Source: Planctomycetaceae bacterium (lineage in GTDB: Bacteria; Planctomycetota; MHYJ01; SBBU01). Taken from it: DNA of 10,498 nucleotides. The stretch lies in assembly GCA_005239585.1 (NCBI GenBank), contig SBBU01000268.1:1-10498 (forward strand), given 5' to 3'. The translations under genes and the position numbers were made by a program. Every line of letters begins with the position of its first letter. Position 1 is the stretch's first letter. Of the stretch, positions 1-6,801 are shown piece after piece. The notes beneath the pieces are model-generated. The model saw only the letters and a program-made list of their open reading frames with translations, had not been told where the DNA came from and ran no database searches.

Positions 1-216
1 CACGGATACCAGCCTATATACAAACTCAAAGAGCCTATCAAGCTGACAGAGAACGAGAGTAATAAGAGGTTGGTCATTAGATATTTGAAAGGTTTACAGA
101 AGGCATTACAAAGTGATCACGTCGCCGACTTGCCCAGAATTTTGAGGGTACCCTATACCTTGAATATCAAGCAGGAGCCGTTTGTTGAAGCTACCATTGT
201 TAATGACCTGAAATGA
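1..216 (+). CDS. C-terminal end of an AEP-type (PrimPol/RepB-like) DNA primase, 5' truncated
   Basis: An open frame runs from the first base to TGA at 214-216, giving 71 residues with the start outside the window. The core DLPRILRVPYTLNIK closely resembles the conserved 'D-x-AR-(V/I)-LR-(L/V)-PGT-(L/I)-N-x-K' segment near the end of the catalytic domain in phage and plasmid primases of the archaeo-eukaryotic primase superfamily. Those enzymes make primers, and sometimes longer DNA strands, at element origins. The usual Gly of PGT is Tyr here. The catalytic acidic residues lie upstream and cannot be checked. The stop overlaps the next start (ATGA at 213-216), so the next gene is probably translated by coupling. 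In many relatives the primase domain is fused to the domain that here begins the next protein. I am fairly sure of the family from this one motif plus the neighbour. Confidence 0.7.
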   Translation, partial: HGYQPIYKLKEPIKLTENESNKRLVIRYLKGLQKALQSDHVADLPRILRVPYTLNIKQEPFVEATIVNDLK

Positions 217-2327
217 AAATAGAGGAACTAACGAGTCTGTTTGGAGAGGGTTACAACCTTACTGATTTTGATCAGTACATTTCACCTGAGGACGGTGTCA
301 CGTCCAGCGTGAATGCACGTAGTGAACAAATGGACACAGGGGTCAAACCGATAAACATTGATGGACTTAAGGTATCGAGGCATATAAAGCAAGTAATATT
401 AGAAGGGCTGCCTGCTTACGAGAAGCACAAAAGGCTGAGAAACGAGATAAGAAGGGAATTGAAAGATATAACTGGAGAGACGTTACTAAGAAAGCTTTCG
501 AGAAGCGAGGCTGACTTTGCCGTAATAGTTGCCCTCGTAAAGGCAGGTTATGATGACGCTACAATTAAATGTGTGTTTGCCAAGTATGCTATAGGGGAGA
601 AGTACCGTCAAAAAGGAAACCAAGGTGACAGATATCTTGCGCACAGTCTGGACAAGGCACGTGAATTGACGAAACGACATGGTATCGATTTATCAAAAGT
701 TGTCCCGAATGTTACGGTTCTCGGCCAGCATGAGGGTGAAACATTGCTTTACGCCAAGGATACCCGTAGGATTCACCGGGTGAAAGAACTAAGCAATATT
801 GACATTGTCAGGTTCGCCGAGATAGCAGGCGATGACGTAAATAATATTGCAGCGCGTAATGAAGATAACACCTCCAAACCATCACTATTGGAGGTAAAAA
901 TAACAATTGCGCTCCAAGCAAGAAAAAAGATATACTCTCATGAAAGTCTGATCGGACAGGGGATCTGGCCTACCAAATCAGGTTTATTTGTTATTAATGG
1001 AGGACGGACTTTTTTAATCGAGTCACCGCATACAGGAAATGAGCTAACTGAACCATCATCAGGAGGTTTCTTATTCGACCTTTCAGAATCTAAAGCGTGG
1101 TTAGATACTGATACATTATTAGGCAAAGTCAAAGAAATGACACCCGAAAGGGTTAAGGAAATCCATGACGTTGTGGAATCGCTTGTAAAAAAGTGGAGGT
1201 TTAAAGATCCCCGTGATGCGGTAATTTTGACGGGATGCATTTTTGCTACGGCAGTTCAAGCAATATGGCTTTGGAGGCCTCACATTTGGATCCTTGGGGG
1301 AGCTGATTCGGGTAAAACGGCGTTTCTTGAATTCATGCAAGAGTTGTTTAGTCCGAACGTCCTTTTTCGCAACGGAGACATTACAGAGGCAGGCCTAAGA
1401 CAGAGTATTGCAAATGACCTGAAGGTTGTCCTTCTGGATGAATTCGAAAAGAATAAACACAGAGAGCAAATCCTTCACCTTCTGAGGAACTCAAGTCGTG
1501 GTATTGCCACAACTCGTGGTCAGGTGAACCACAAAGCCATTGATTTCCTACTCAAGCAAATGGTCTGGGTAGCAAGCATAGAGAAAGGACTAAGGTGGAT
1601 GGCCGATATAACTAGGTTCATTGTAATAGAGCTGTCCCCAATACCTGATGGAGAGAGGTGTACTCCGATTGCCTTTTCATCAGATCAAGTAAACGACTTG
1701 CGACACGATGTGTTTGCAGCCTCTATCTTTGCAAGTGAACTTGCAAAGCAGAGAGCTGATAAGCTGAAGAATGTCATCGTCCCTGGAGTTCTTGGGCGAC
1801 TTGTTGAATGTTATGCGGTTCCCATTGCAATGATATCTGTATTAAAGGGTATGAGTGATAATGAGGCACAGATATTCTTGCAAGAAACGATACAGGGTCA
1901 CCCGGTTTTGATAGCATATGGGCCGGGGAATGATTGGCAGGTTCTTATAGATGAGATTAGTATGCTTGAGATAAAGGTTGCATCTCAACAGGTAGACAAG
2001 ACTATGTACGTTACTAAAACGGTCGCACAAATTTTACAGGAAGAGGGTAACAATGAGTTGGAACAGCTGGAGGCTTACGGTATTCGTAAATTAGATGATC
2101 AGCAAGCATTTATAGTACCAACAAAGATTGAAAAGCATATGAAAGAGGGGATGTTTGCAGACTTGAACTTGAGAGATTTGTTATTGCGCGTGCCAGGGAG
2201 CAAGTCAGACAGACAAAGAATTGCAGGGAAGAACATCAGAGGTGTAGCAGTCAGTCTGGATTTGCTAAGAGAAATAAAAGAGGAGACAGAGGAGGATGAT
2301 GATAGTAGTTGTATCAATTATGAGTAA
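213..2327 (+). CDS. Primase-associated replicative helicase (PriCT-like region plus P-loop ATPase)
   Basis: This 704-aa protein is likely the DNA helicase partner of the upstream primase, unwinding the element's origin or fork. Residues about 94-152 (SEADFAVIVALVKAGYDD, then GEKYRQKGNQGDRYL) match the helical domain that follows the catalytic core in many AEP primases. A P-loop domain covers the middle: Walker A GGADSGKT at residues 362-369 and Walker B VVLLDEFE at 405-412, followed by a helical stretch with RWMADITRF that may hold a sensor or arginine finger. The C-terminus is charged and ends in an acidic run (EETEEDDDSS). The ATG at 213 has no clear Shine-Dalgarno sequence and overlaps the primase stop by ATGA, pointing to termination-reinitiation. 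Frame 3 is closed by TGA at 204-206, so no longer form in this frame is possible. The exact helicase superfamily (SF3-like or other AAA+) is not settled by eye. Confidence 0.8.
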   Translation: MKIEELTSLFGEGYNLTDFDQYISPEDGVTSSVNARSEQMDTGVKPINIDGLKVSRHIKQVILEGLPAYEKHKRLRNEIRRELKDITGETLLRKLSRSEADFAVIVALVKAGYDDATIKCVFAKYAIGEKYRQKGNQGDRYLAHSLDKARELTKRHGIDLSKVVPNVTVLGQHEGETLLYAKDTRRIHRVKELSNIDIVRFAEIAGDDVNNIAARNEDNTSKPSLLEVKITIALQARKKIYSHESLIGQGIWPTKSGLFVINGGRTFLIESPHTGNELTEPSSGGFLFDLSESKAWLDTDTLLGKVKEMTPERVKEIHDVVESLVKKWRFKDPRDAVILTGCIFATAVQAIWLWRPHIWILGGADSGKTAFLEFMQELFSPNVLFRNGDITEAGLRQSIANDLKVVLLDEFEKNKHREQILHLLRNSSRGIATTRGQVNHKAIDFLLKQMVWVASIEKGLRWMADITRFIVIELSPIPDGERCTPIAFSSDQVNDLRHDVFAASIFASELAKQRADKLKNVIVPGVLGRLVECYAVPIAMISVLKGMSDNEAQIFLQETIQGHPVLIAYGPGNDWQVLIDEISMLEIKVASQQVDKTMYVTKTVAQILQEEGNNELEQLEAYGIRKLDDQQAFIVPTKIEKHMKEGMFADLNLRDLLLRVPGSKSDRQRIAGKNIRGVAVSLDLLREIKEETEEDDDSSCINYE

Positions 2328-2454
2328 AAGTGTCCTGGACTATTGGAACAGATGGAACACTGGAACAAACCTGTCAGTAGACGAGATTCGGCTAATTTGG
2401 GGGTTTTATGATGTTCCATTGTTCCGACATCTTTCTGAATATGTTAGCCTATGA
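2320..2454 (+). CDS. Possible 44-aa ORF overlapping the helicase stop
   Basis: An ATG at 2320 overlaps the end of the helicase gene in another frame and reads 44 codons to TGA at 2452-2454. The product starts MSKSVLDYWNRWNTGTNLSV and ends FRHLSEYVSL. I recognise no domain. No Shine-Dalgarno sequence sits close to the start; the nearest purine run (GGAGG near 2291) is too far away, so only coupling to the helicase could drive it. The WNRWNTGT stretch is encoded by the tandem GGAAC motifs, so the open frame may be an accident of the repeat array. Real gene and fortuitous frame are both possible, and I favour the second. Confidence 0.2.
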   Translation: MSKSVLDYWNRWNTGTNLSVDEIRLIWGFYDVPLFRHLSEYVSL

Positions 2455-2595
2455 ACCATGATGGTTTGGTAGTGGCGAAGTGCTCGCCAGATCTGAAAAA
2501 ACAGGAACAACGGAACAGTAATAAGCTATATTAGGTCATCGCTAGGGTTCGTCTTATTGAAATGGTTGCTCTGTCCCATGTGTTCCAGATGGAAC
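2345..2595 (+). repeat. Array of nine GGAAC motifs in close pairs; candidate origin or operator
   Basis: GGAAC occurs on the + strand at 2345, 2354, 2362, 2504, 2512 and 2591, and as GTTCC at 2413, 2421 and 2582. Eight of the nine extend to GGAACA. Within clusters the copies are 8-9 bases apart: a triplet, a reversed pair, a direct pair, and an inverted pair (GTTCCAGATGGAAC, 2582-2595). With uniform base composition about 0.5 copies of the 5-mer would be expected on both strands of 251 bases. Placement just after a primase-helicase pair and before a helix-turn-helix gene fits an initiator-binding (iteron-like) or operator array. The first five copies also fall inside a possible 44-aa ORF. Function is inferred; the repeats are directly visible. 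Confidence 0.65.
2454..2489. repeat. Two adjacent small inverted repeats inside the GGAAC region
   Basis: AACCAT/ATGGTT (2454-2459 and 2461-2466) is a perfect 6-base palindrome around one central base. Seven bases on, TGGCGA/TCGCCA (2473-2478 and 2484-2489) forms a perfect 6-bp stem with a 5-base loop. No run of T follows the second stem on the + strand, so it is not a standard terminator. Sitting between GGAAC clusters, these could be protein-binding sites or structured elements of an origin. Confidence 0.4.
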
Positions 2596-2689
2596 TGAAA
2601 AGATGAATTAAGAAAAACATAGGACATATTTGTCGGAGTGTTCATCTGTACACAGCAGGCGGACTTGTGACGAGGTGCCTATTTATAAC

Positions 2690-2717
2690 TTGCTGGACTG
2701 CACCTATTTGCTAAAAT
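2690..2717 (+). promoter_or_regulatory. Weak sigma70-like promoter before the helix-turn-helix gene
   Basis: TTGCTG (2690-2695) and TAAAAT (2712-2717) are separated by 16 bases. The -10 matches the consensus at 5 of 6 positions but the -35 at only 3 of 6. It would start transcription about 45 bases before the ATG at 2771. The GGAAC array ends about 95 bases upstream, so a protein bound there could act on this promoter. Sequence match alone is weak evidence. Confidence 0.3.
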
Positions 2718-2770
2718 AGTGTTTATTAGAGTTGCCGTTTCTGCAGGTATGGCAAAGCCCTGGGGAGAAT

Positions 2771-3409
2771 ATGAATCCTGTTGAGATAGAAAATGAAGCA
2801 AATCGCCAAGACTCCTCCCCGGTGCACATCAGTCCGCCCGAATTGCTGAAAGGCAACAAGGATCGGATAGAAGAACGCCGAAGACATGTCCGTGAGTTGG
2901 CTCTCAAGAACGTCCCTTTTGTAACAATAGCTAAAATCCTCAAGGTGTCTGAGAGAACAGTGCGGGAGGACATTTCTGTTTTGAGGGATCGGGGCGCAAG
3001 GAGGCTGAAAGAGGTAGCTACTGATAGACACAAATTTCTGGGTGAGGTTCACGAGTCGTTAGAGGTATTCAACTATATAAGAAAGAACGCTCTCTTTGAG
3101 GCTCAGACTGCTACAAGCAAGTATGCTAAGGACAGGTTCTTGAATACGGCGATGAAGGCGGAGGCGCTGGCTGCAAAAATTAAGATAGACGCCATTGCCT
3201 TTGCATACGGTGACAGTGGTGTCGAGTCTATGGTAGATCGAAATGAGCCAAGTCAGGAGGACAGATCCAAGAACCACAAGTACGCAGAGGTGCTGCAAGA
3301 TCCCATGTCCAGACAGAAGGTAATAAATTTGTTTCAGAGGTTTATGAAGATAGCAGAGCGCGAGGTAAAACAAGACGCAAATAACAATAATGGTTCACAC
3401 CAGTTATAG
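2771..3409 (+). CDS. Helix-turn-helix DNA-binding protein (regulator or small-terminase-like)
   Basis: The product is 212 aa. I start it at ATG 2771 because GGGGAG (2762-2767) gives a well-placed ribosome-binding site; the frame is open further up to a TTG at 2732, but that has no such site. Residues about 33-46 are highly charged (DRIEERRRHVRELA), and residues about 47-72 form a clear helix-turn-helix (TIAKILKVSERTVREDISVL). The remainder looks helical and ends in a polar tail with NNNNG. The arrangement of an HTH followed by 'LNTAMKAEALAAKIKID' recalls phage small terminase subunits, which bind packaging sites, but no large terminase is present in the window. Alternatives are a replication initiator or transcriptional regulator acting on the GGAAC array upstream. 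Its DNA-binding nature is well supported; the exact role is open. Confidence 0.65.
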   Translation: MNPVEIENEANRQDSSPVHISPPELLKGNKDRIEERRRHVRELALKNVPFVTIAKILKVSERTVREDISVLRDRGARRLKEVATDRHKFLGEVHESLEVFNYIRKNALFEAQTATSKYAKDRFLNTAMKAEALAAKIKIDAIAFAYGDSGVESMVDRNEPSQEDRSKNHKYAEVLQDPMSRQKVINLFQRFMKIAEREVKQDANNNNGSHQL

Positions 3410-3463
3410 TTTGGACTAGCCCCTAAAGTCATTTAGAGGTATCTGTAGAATCCCGAGTAAAAC

Positions 3464-3491
3464 TTGACAGAATTCAATTGGATACTATCTT
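3464..3491 (+). promoter_or_regulatory. Sigma70-like promoter for the OLD/HEPN block
   Basis: A perfect -35 TTGACA (3464-3469) is followed after 16 bases by TATCTT (3486-3491), which matches the -10 consensus at 4 of 6. A further AT-rich stretch, TTATATAAA, follows directly. Transcription would begin near 3498, leaving a leader of about 85 bases before the ATPase start at 3583. It lies in the 173-base gap after the HTH gene, so the OLD/HEPN pair can be transcribed on its own. Confidence 0.5.
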
Positions 3492-3528
3492 ATATAAAGG
3501 TCATTAGGCCAGGGAGAGGAGATTAAAA

Positions 3529-3570
3529 GTGAGGAGAATCAAAAAAGATGCGCGTGTGTGTTTTTTGTAG
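3529..3570 (+). CDS. Possible 13-codon leader peptide, in frame with the ATPase
   Basis: GTG at 3529 follows a strong purine-rich ribosome-binding site (GGAGAGGAG, 3513-3521) by 7 bases and reads MRRIKKDARVCFL before TAG at 3568-3570. It is in the same frame as the ATPase start at 3583, separated only by that stop and four codons. The stop overlaps the AGGA (3569-3572) that would serve the ATPase, so ribosomes finishing here could reload on the next start. This could be a translational-coupling leader, or readthrough of the amber codon would give an N-terminally extended ATPase. The strong site belongs to the short frame and a weaker one to the long gene, which is unusual. Confidence 0.35.
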   Translation: MRRIKKDARVCFL

Positions 3571-3582
3571 GATGCAAGAAAA

Positions 3583-5382
3583 ATGGCAATAGAGCTAAAA
3601 AAGCTATCTGTTAGAAACTTTAAGAGCGTCAAAGAGCTTGAGTTGGAGAATCCTCCAAACTTGTTGGTTTTGGTTGGAAAAAATGATTCTGGAAAGTCAA
3701 ATTTCTTTGATATTTTCAATTTCCTTAGCGAAGGGGCAAAGAATTATCCTGAAACCATGAAGAAAAGAGGAGGTATAAAAGAGATAACCTGGAAAAAAGG
3801 TAGAACTGGATCTGAGAATTTACTCATAAGGATCGAATTTGCGATGTCAGATGACGCAAGGATTTCATATGTTGAGCAGTTATTCAAGGAAAATGTAAAC
3901 TATAAAGCCGAGAAAGTACTAGAAACCGGATTTCTTAGAAGAGTTGCCTATTCATTAGTTTATACTGGTAACGATCATAAAGAGGAATTGTCAGTATCTG
4001 GTTTTGATCAAAGAAATCCATGGGTAACAGTGGTTCGGATCATTGGTGATAACCATTCATGCAAAAGGTCAATGCTAAAACTACAAGAAATATGTAAAGC
4101 ATTGAAACCTGACGAGAGTATAAATTTTGTTGATGAAAATTTGAGCGGACAATCAAATTACCTTTGCCTGGGCAATATTCTTAATTCTGCTCCAAGATCG
4201 ATTGAACAAAACATTGCTGCGATGATTCATGAAAAATTAAGTGGTATTAAATGGCTTGGCCCCGTCAGATTTAATATTGAACGGATGGAAATGAGAACAC
4301 ACAAGGAATTAGACGATAAAGCTTCAAATTTAGTCGGTGTGTTGCACACCATACAGGCACGTTATCCAGAAAGTTATCGTGAAATTCAGTACGAGTCACA
4401 GAAATTAGTTGAAACATTAGGCACCTTTATTTCTGATCCTGAAGGTAACACCACGACCTTTGCCATACAAGATCTGGATAGTACAGGAGATTTATTTTAT
4501 TCAATTGGTCAGCTTAGTGCTGGTACACGTAATGCTATATCTATAGTCACTGCAGTAGTTTGTTCAACACCAGGCTCATGGATATTTATTGAAGAGCCAG
4601 AAGCACATTTGCATCCAGAAGCGCAGGCAGTGCTTTTTAATTTTTTGTCTAGGCAGGCTGAAACAAAACAGATATATATTACTACTCATTCACAAGTAGT
4701 AGCTAGTAATACTCCCTTGACGTCTCTGCGTCTTGTAGATCGAGATAGGGAGGGGAGTCATCTGACTACAGTTAACGAGTCAAATGTAGATCAAGTAATA
4801 AAAGAGTTAGGGATTCGACCCTCTTATAATTTCGAGGCTAACGGAGTTGTGTTTATCGATGGTGATGACGAGCCTATTTATGACGAGTGGGCAAGAAAGT
4901 GCGATTTAAGGAACGTACAGTTTATCTCAACTGGTGGATGGGAAAACATGAGGTACTTCGCCAGTGCAAAAATACTCAAGTGTCTGAAAGTCAAACCAGA
5001 GGTTTTTGGCATATTTGAAGGAGATACTGAAAGGGGCACGAAGAACAAAAAGGCCAAGGAACGACTGAAGACAGAACTACAGCTACCAGAACAAAACCTT
5101 TGGACGATGGGCATGAGCGAGGTTGAAGGTTATCTCCTCGATGCAAGGGCAATCTGCAGGGCATTTCCGACGTTGAGTTCATGTGAACATGTACTTAGAG
5201 AAAGGCTGGAAAAATATAGAAATAAGCGAGATCAAAAGAGAGTTTTGGTTGAGATCTTCAGAGACTATAAATTAGGAGATTATGACAGCAAGCGTGGCGC
5301 TGAAATTATAAGGTTCATGGATGAAGTACCTGAAGAGGTTAAGAATTTCTTCGAGATTATTCGGAAGGAAATTAATGCTTAG
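3583..5382 (+). CDS. OLD-like ATPase with C-terminal TOPRIM-like nuclease domain
   Basis: This 599-aa protein belongs with the OLD/AAA-ATP endonucleases, many of which act in phage defence (for example Gabija GajA; PARIS has the same two activities in one or two proteins). The N-terminal ABC-type ATPase shows Walker A GKNDSGKS (32-39), signature LSAGTRN (311-317), Walker B WIFIEEPEAHLHP (333-345) and an H-loop TTHS (367-370). The C-terminal part carries TOPRIM-like motifs: VVFIDGDDEP with Asp426 where the family usually has Glu, IFEGDTERG (E479-x-D481) where DxD is usual, and EVEGYLLD (513-520), which resembles the E-x-E-N-Y-L-L segment of OLD/DUF4435 proteins. The ATG at 3583 begins the typical MAIELKKLSVRNFKS opening and has AGGA 10 bases upstream. 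The HEPN gene follows after 41 bases. ATPase identity is secure; nuclease activity is inferred because two acidic positions look substituted. Confidence 0.85.
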   Translation: MAIELKKLSVRNFKSVKELELENPPNLLVLVGKNDSGKSNFFDIFNFLSEGAKNYPETMKKRGGIKEITWKKGRTGSENLLIRIEFAMSDDARISYVEQLFKENVNYKAEKVLETGFLRRVAYSLVYTGNDHKEELSVSGFDQRNPWVTVVRIIGDNHSCKRSMLKLQEICKALKPDESINFVDENLSGQSNYLCLGNILNSAPRSIEQNIAAMIHEKLSGIKWLGPVRFNIERMEMRTHKELDDKASNLVGVLHTIQARYPESYREIQYESQKLVETLGTFISDPEGNTTTFAIQDLDSTGDLFYSIGQLSAGTRNAISIVTAVVCSTPGSWIFIEEPEAHLHPEAQAVLFNFLSRQAETKQIYITTHSQVVASNTPLTSLRLVDRDREGSHLTTVNESNVDQVIKELGIRPSYNFEANGVVFIDGDDEPIYDEWARKCDLRNVQFISTGGWENMRYFASAKILKCLKVKPEVFGIFEGDTERGTKNKKAKERLKTELQLPEQNLWTMGMSEVEGYLLDARAICRAFPTLSSCEHVLRERLEKYRNKRDQKRVLVEIFRDYKLGDYDSKRGAEIIRFMDEVPEEVKNFFEIIRKEINA

Positions 5383-5423
5383 GGTTTCTGTTCCGAAGGC
5401 TATAAGTTGATGAACGGCTCATT

Positions 5424-6467
5424 ATGGGTAACAGTTCAGAAAGAACATGCAAGATAGTAACATTCTGGTCAGGGATAAAATCTGATCTCAATTTGCCGAT
5501 AGATTGTAAGTTTTTTCAGATCAACAAGTTTTCAGAGAATGTTATTGCAAAATGGCGTTCTTTGAAGGCTAAGACAGAAAAAGAGGTGCATTATTATACC
5601 GATGGGACAACAGGTGAAGTTTCATACCTTGGTGAAGCTGTTTGGGGGGTTAGGTCGAAAGCAGATGATCCCTCCGTATTGAGTGAACTGTTTGCTACGT
5701 CGTTTGACTACGGGCCAGCTATACAGAACAAAATACACGAATATGGAATCACCTTTTGGGATGCTAGAACCGAGCTAGCACATTTTATTTTTCGCTTGTG
5801 TAAACGAGGATTGGTCGAGCCATTTAAAGAATTAGAGTTCTTTACAGGTGAGCCAGATGTATCAAGGAAAGGTACTGAAGGTATAGATTATTGGGGACTA
5901 TCTGATTGGATGTTATGGAACTTGGATAAGGATGTTGTAAATAGATTGATGCGAATGTTGAATAGTTCTTGGCAAGGTCTTCTTGAAACGTATACCGGGT
6001 GGCCCGATGATTGTGTTGTAGCAAAGCACAGGTTTTTACGTGCATTATCGCGCTGGAATGTTGACGGAGAGGTAGATTTGTGGATTAGTCTTGAAGCAAT
6101 GTTTGCACCGACTGATAAAGTTGAGCTCGGTCATCAGATCTCTGAAAACATTGTATTGTTCACAAAGGATCCTAATGAAAGATATGATACTTATAAAGCA
6201 TTGAAGCAAAGGTATGGATTAAGAGGTACTCTTGTTCATGGAGGTGATAAGCCAAGCAAGCGCGATCCAGATCAGCCTTACTCAGATCGATTCAATGAAT
6301 TTTGCTGGCTTGAGGATATTGTCAGAAATGCTCTACGGCGGTATATGTTTTGCAGAGTTGTAAAGAAGATGGAGCGTCAGGACATTTTGACTAGTCTCAA
6401 GAGAGCGCTGTTTAATCCGGATGAATTAAAAACAATCCCCCCTGACCCAGCCAAAGAAGAATCTTAA
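5424..6467 (+). CDS. ApeA-like HEPN-domain protein, putative ribonuclease effector
   Basis: The 347-aa product has no signal peptide or membrane segment. Its C-terminal half reads like the ApeA-like HEPN family: WISLEAMFAP (near residue 220), then GHQISENIVLF, then LRGTLVHGG with R267-x4-H272, the R-x4-6-H catalytic motif of HEPN ribonucleases. HEPN proteins commonly cut tRNA, mRNA or rRNA in toxin-antitoxin and abortive-infection systems. The N-terminal half (about 1-200) is rich in aromatic residues and I do not recognise it; it may be a sensing or partner-binding region. The gene lies 41 bases after the OLD-like ATPase on the same strand, probably one transcript. The ATG at 5424 is the first start after an in-frame stop (TAA 5403-5405), with no strong ribosome-binding site. 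HEPN assignment is good; RNA cleavage and the target are inference. Confidence 0.7.
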   Translation: MGNSSERTCKIVTFWSGIKSDLNLPIDCKFFQINKFSENVIAKWRSLKAKTEKEVHYYTDGTTGEVSYLGEAVWGVRSKADDPSVLSELFATSFDYGPAIQNKIHEYGITFWDARTELAHFIFRLCKRGLVEPFKELEFFTGEPDVSRKGTEGIDYWGLSDWMLWNLDKDVVNRLMRMLNSSWQGLLETYTGWPDDCVVAKHRFLRALSRWNVDGEVDLWISLEAMFAPTDKVELGHQISENIVLFTKDPNERYDTYKALKQRYGLRGTLVHGGDKPSKRDPDQPYSDRFNEFCWLEDIVRNALRRYMFCRVVKKMERQDILTSLKRALFNPDELKTIPPDPAKEES

Positions 6468-6801
6468 TTTATATGGAGAATAGCAAGGAAAAGACTCTAA
6501 AATATCGCTGCTGTGAGCTACACCATTTATTTTGAACCCTGATTAAAGATATTGTTTTCTTCAATGATTCACAGTAACACTACGAGCAAAGCACGTCGTT
6601 TAAAACATGGCTGCTGGAATTAAGTCTATTGGTCTCACTTCAATAAGAATTTGAGACTTACCTGCACGGATATTTGTTTATCTACTCTGATCACTGAGCA
6701 ACCTTCCTGCTAATTCTGAAATACCCCAATTCTATTAGGTTGAATGAAACAGAACTCAGTATCGAGGTATTATAAATAAACAACTTTTATATGAGGTAAA
6801 T
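6468..6801. other. 334-base intergenic gap with a nested inverted repeat
   Basis: No convincing gene is present; the longest frame I checked from the ATG at 6472 is only 20 codons. The clearest structure is at 6621-6660, where TAAGTCT/AGACTTA (6621-6627, 6654-6660) encloses a 4-bp ATTG/CAAT stem (6628-6631, 6641-6644). An alternative pairing GTCTCA/TGAGAC (6632-6637, 6652-6657) excludes the outer one. The last 40 bases are AT-rich, with TATTATAAA at 6768-6776 that could hold a -10 for the next operon, but no convincing -35 is at the right distance. GAGGT at 6793-6797 is the ribosome-binding site of the next gene. The gap marks the end of the OLD/HEPN block. Confidence 0.5.

Noticed and set aside
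2320..2600. CRISPR array from the repeated GGAAC motifs
   Set aside because: The repeats are only 5-6 bases, 8-9 bases apart and on both strands, with no long repeats or uniform spacers.
2732..2770. TTG start giving 13 extra residues on the helix-turn-helix protein
   Set aside because: No ribosome-binding site before TTG 2732, while GGGGAG is correctly placed before ATG 2771.
3420..3439. Hairpin CCCCTAAA/TTTAGAGG after the helix-turn-helix gene as an intrinsic terminator
   Set aside because: The 8-bp stem has one mismatch and is not followed by a T run, so I do not call a terminator.
3583..6467. Assignment of the pair as Gabija
   Set aside because: GajB is a UvrD-like helicase; the 347-aa partner has no helicase motifs and instead carries a HEPN-type R-x4-H motif.
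6490..6545. tRNA-like wording on the - strand (GTAGCTCA and GGTTCAAA)
   Set aside because: The two pieces are in the wrong order and distance for a D-arm and T-arm of one tRNA, and no acceptor stem or anticodon arm can be built.
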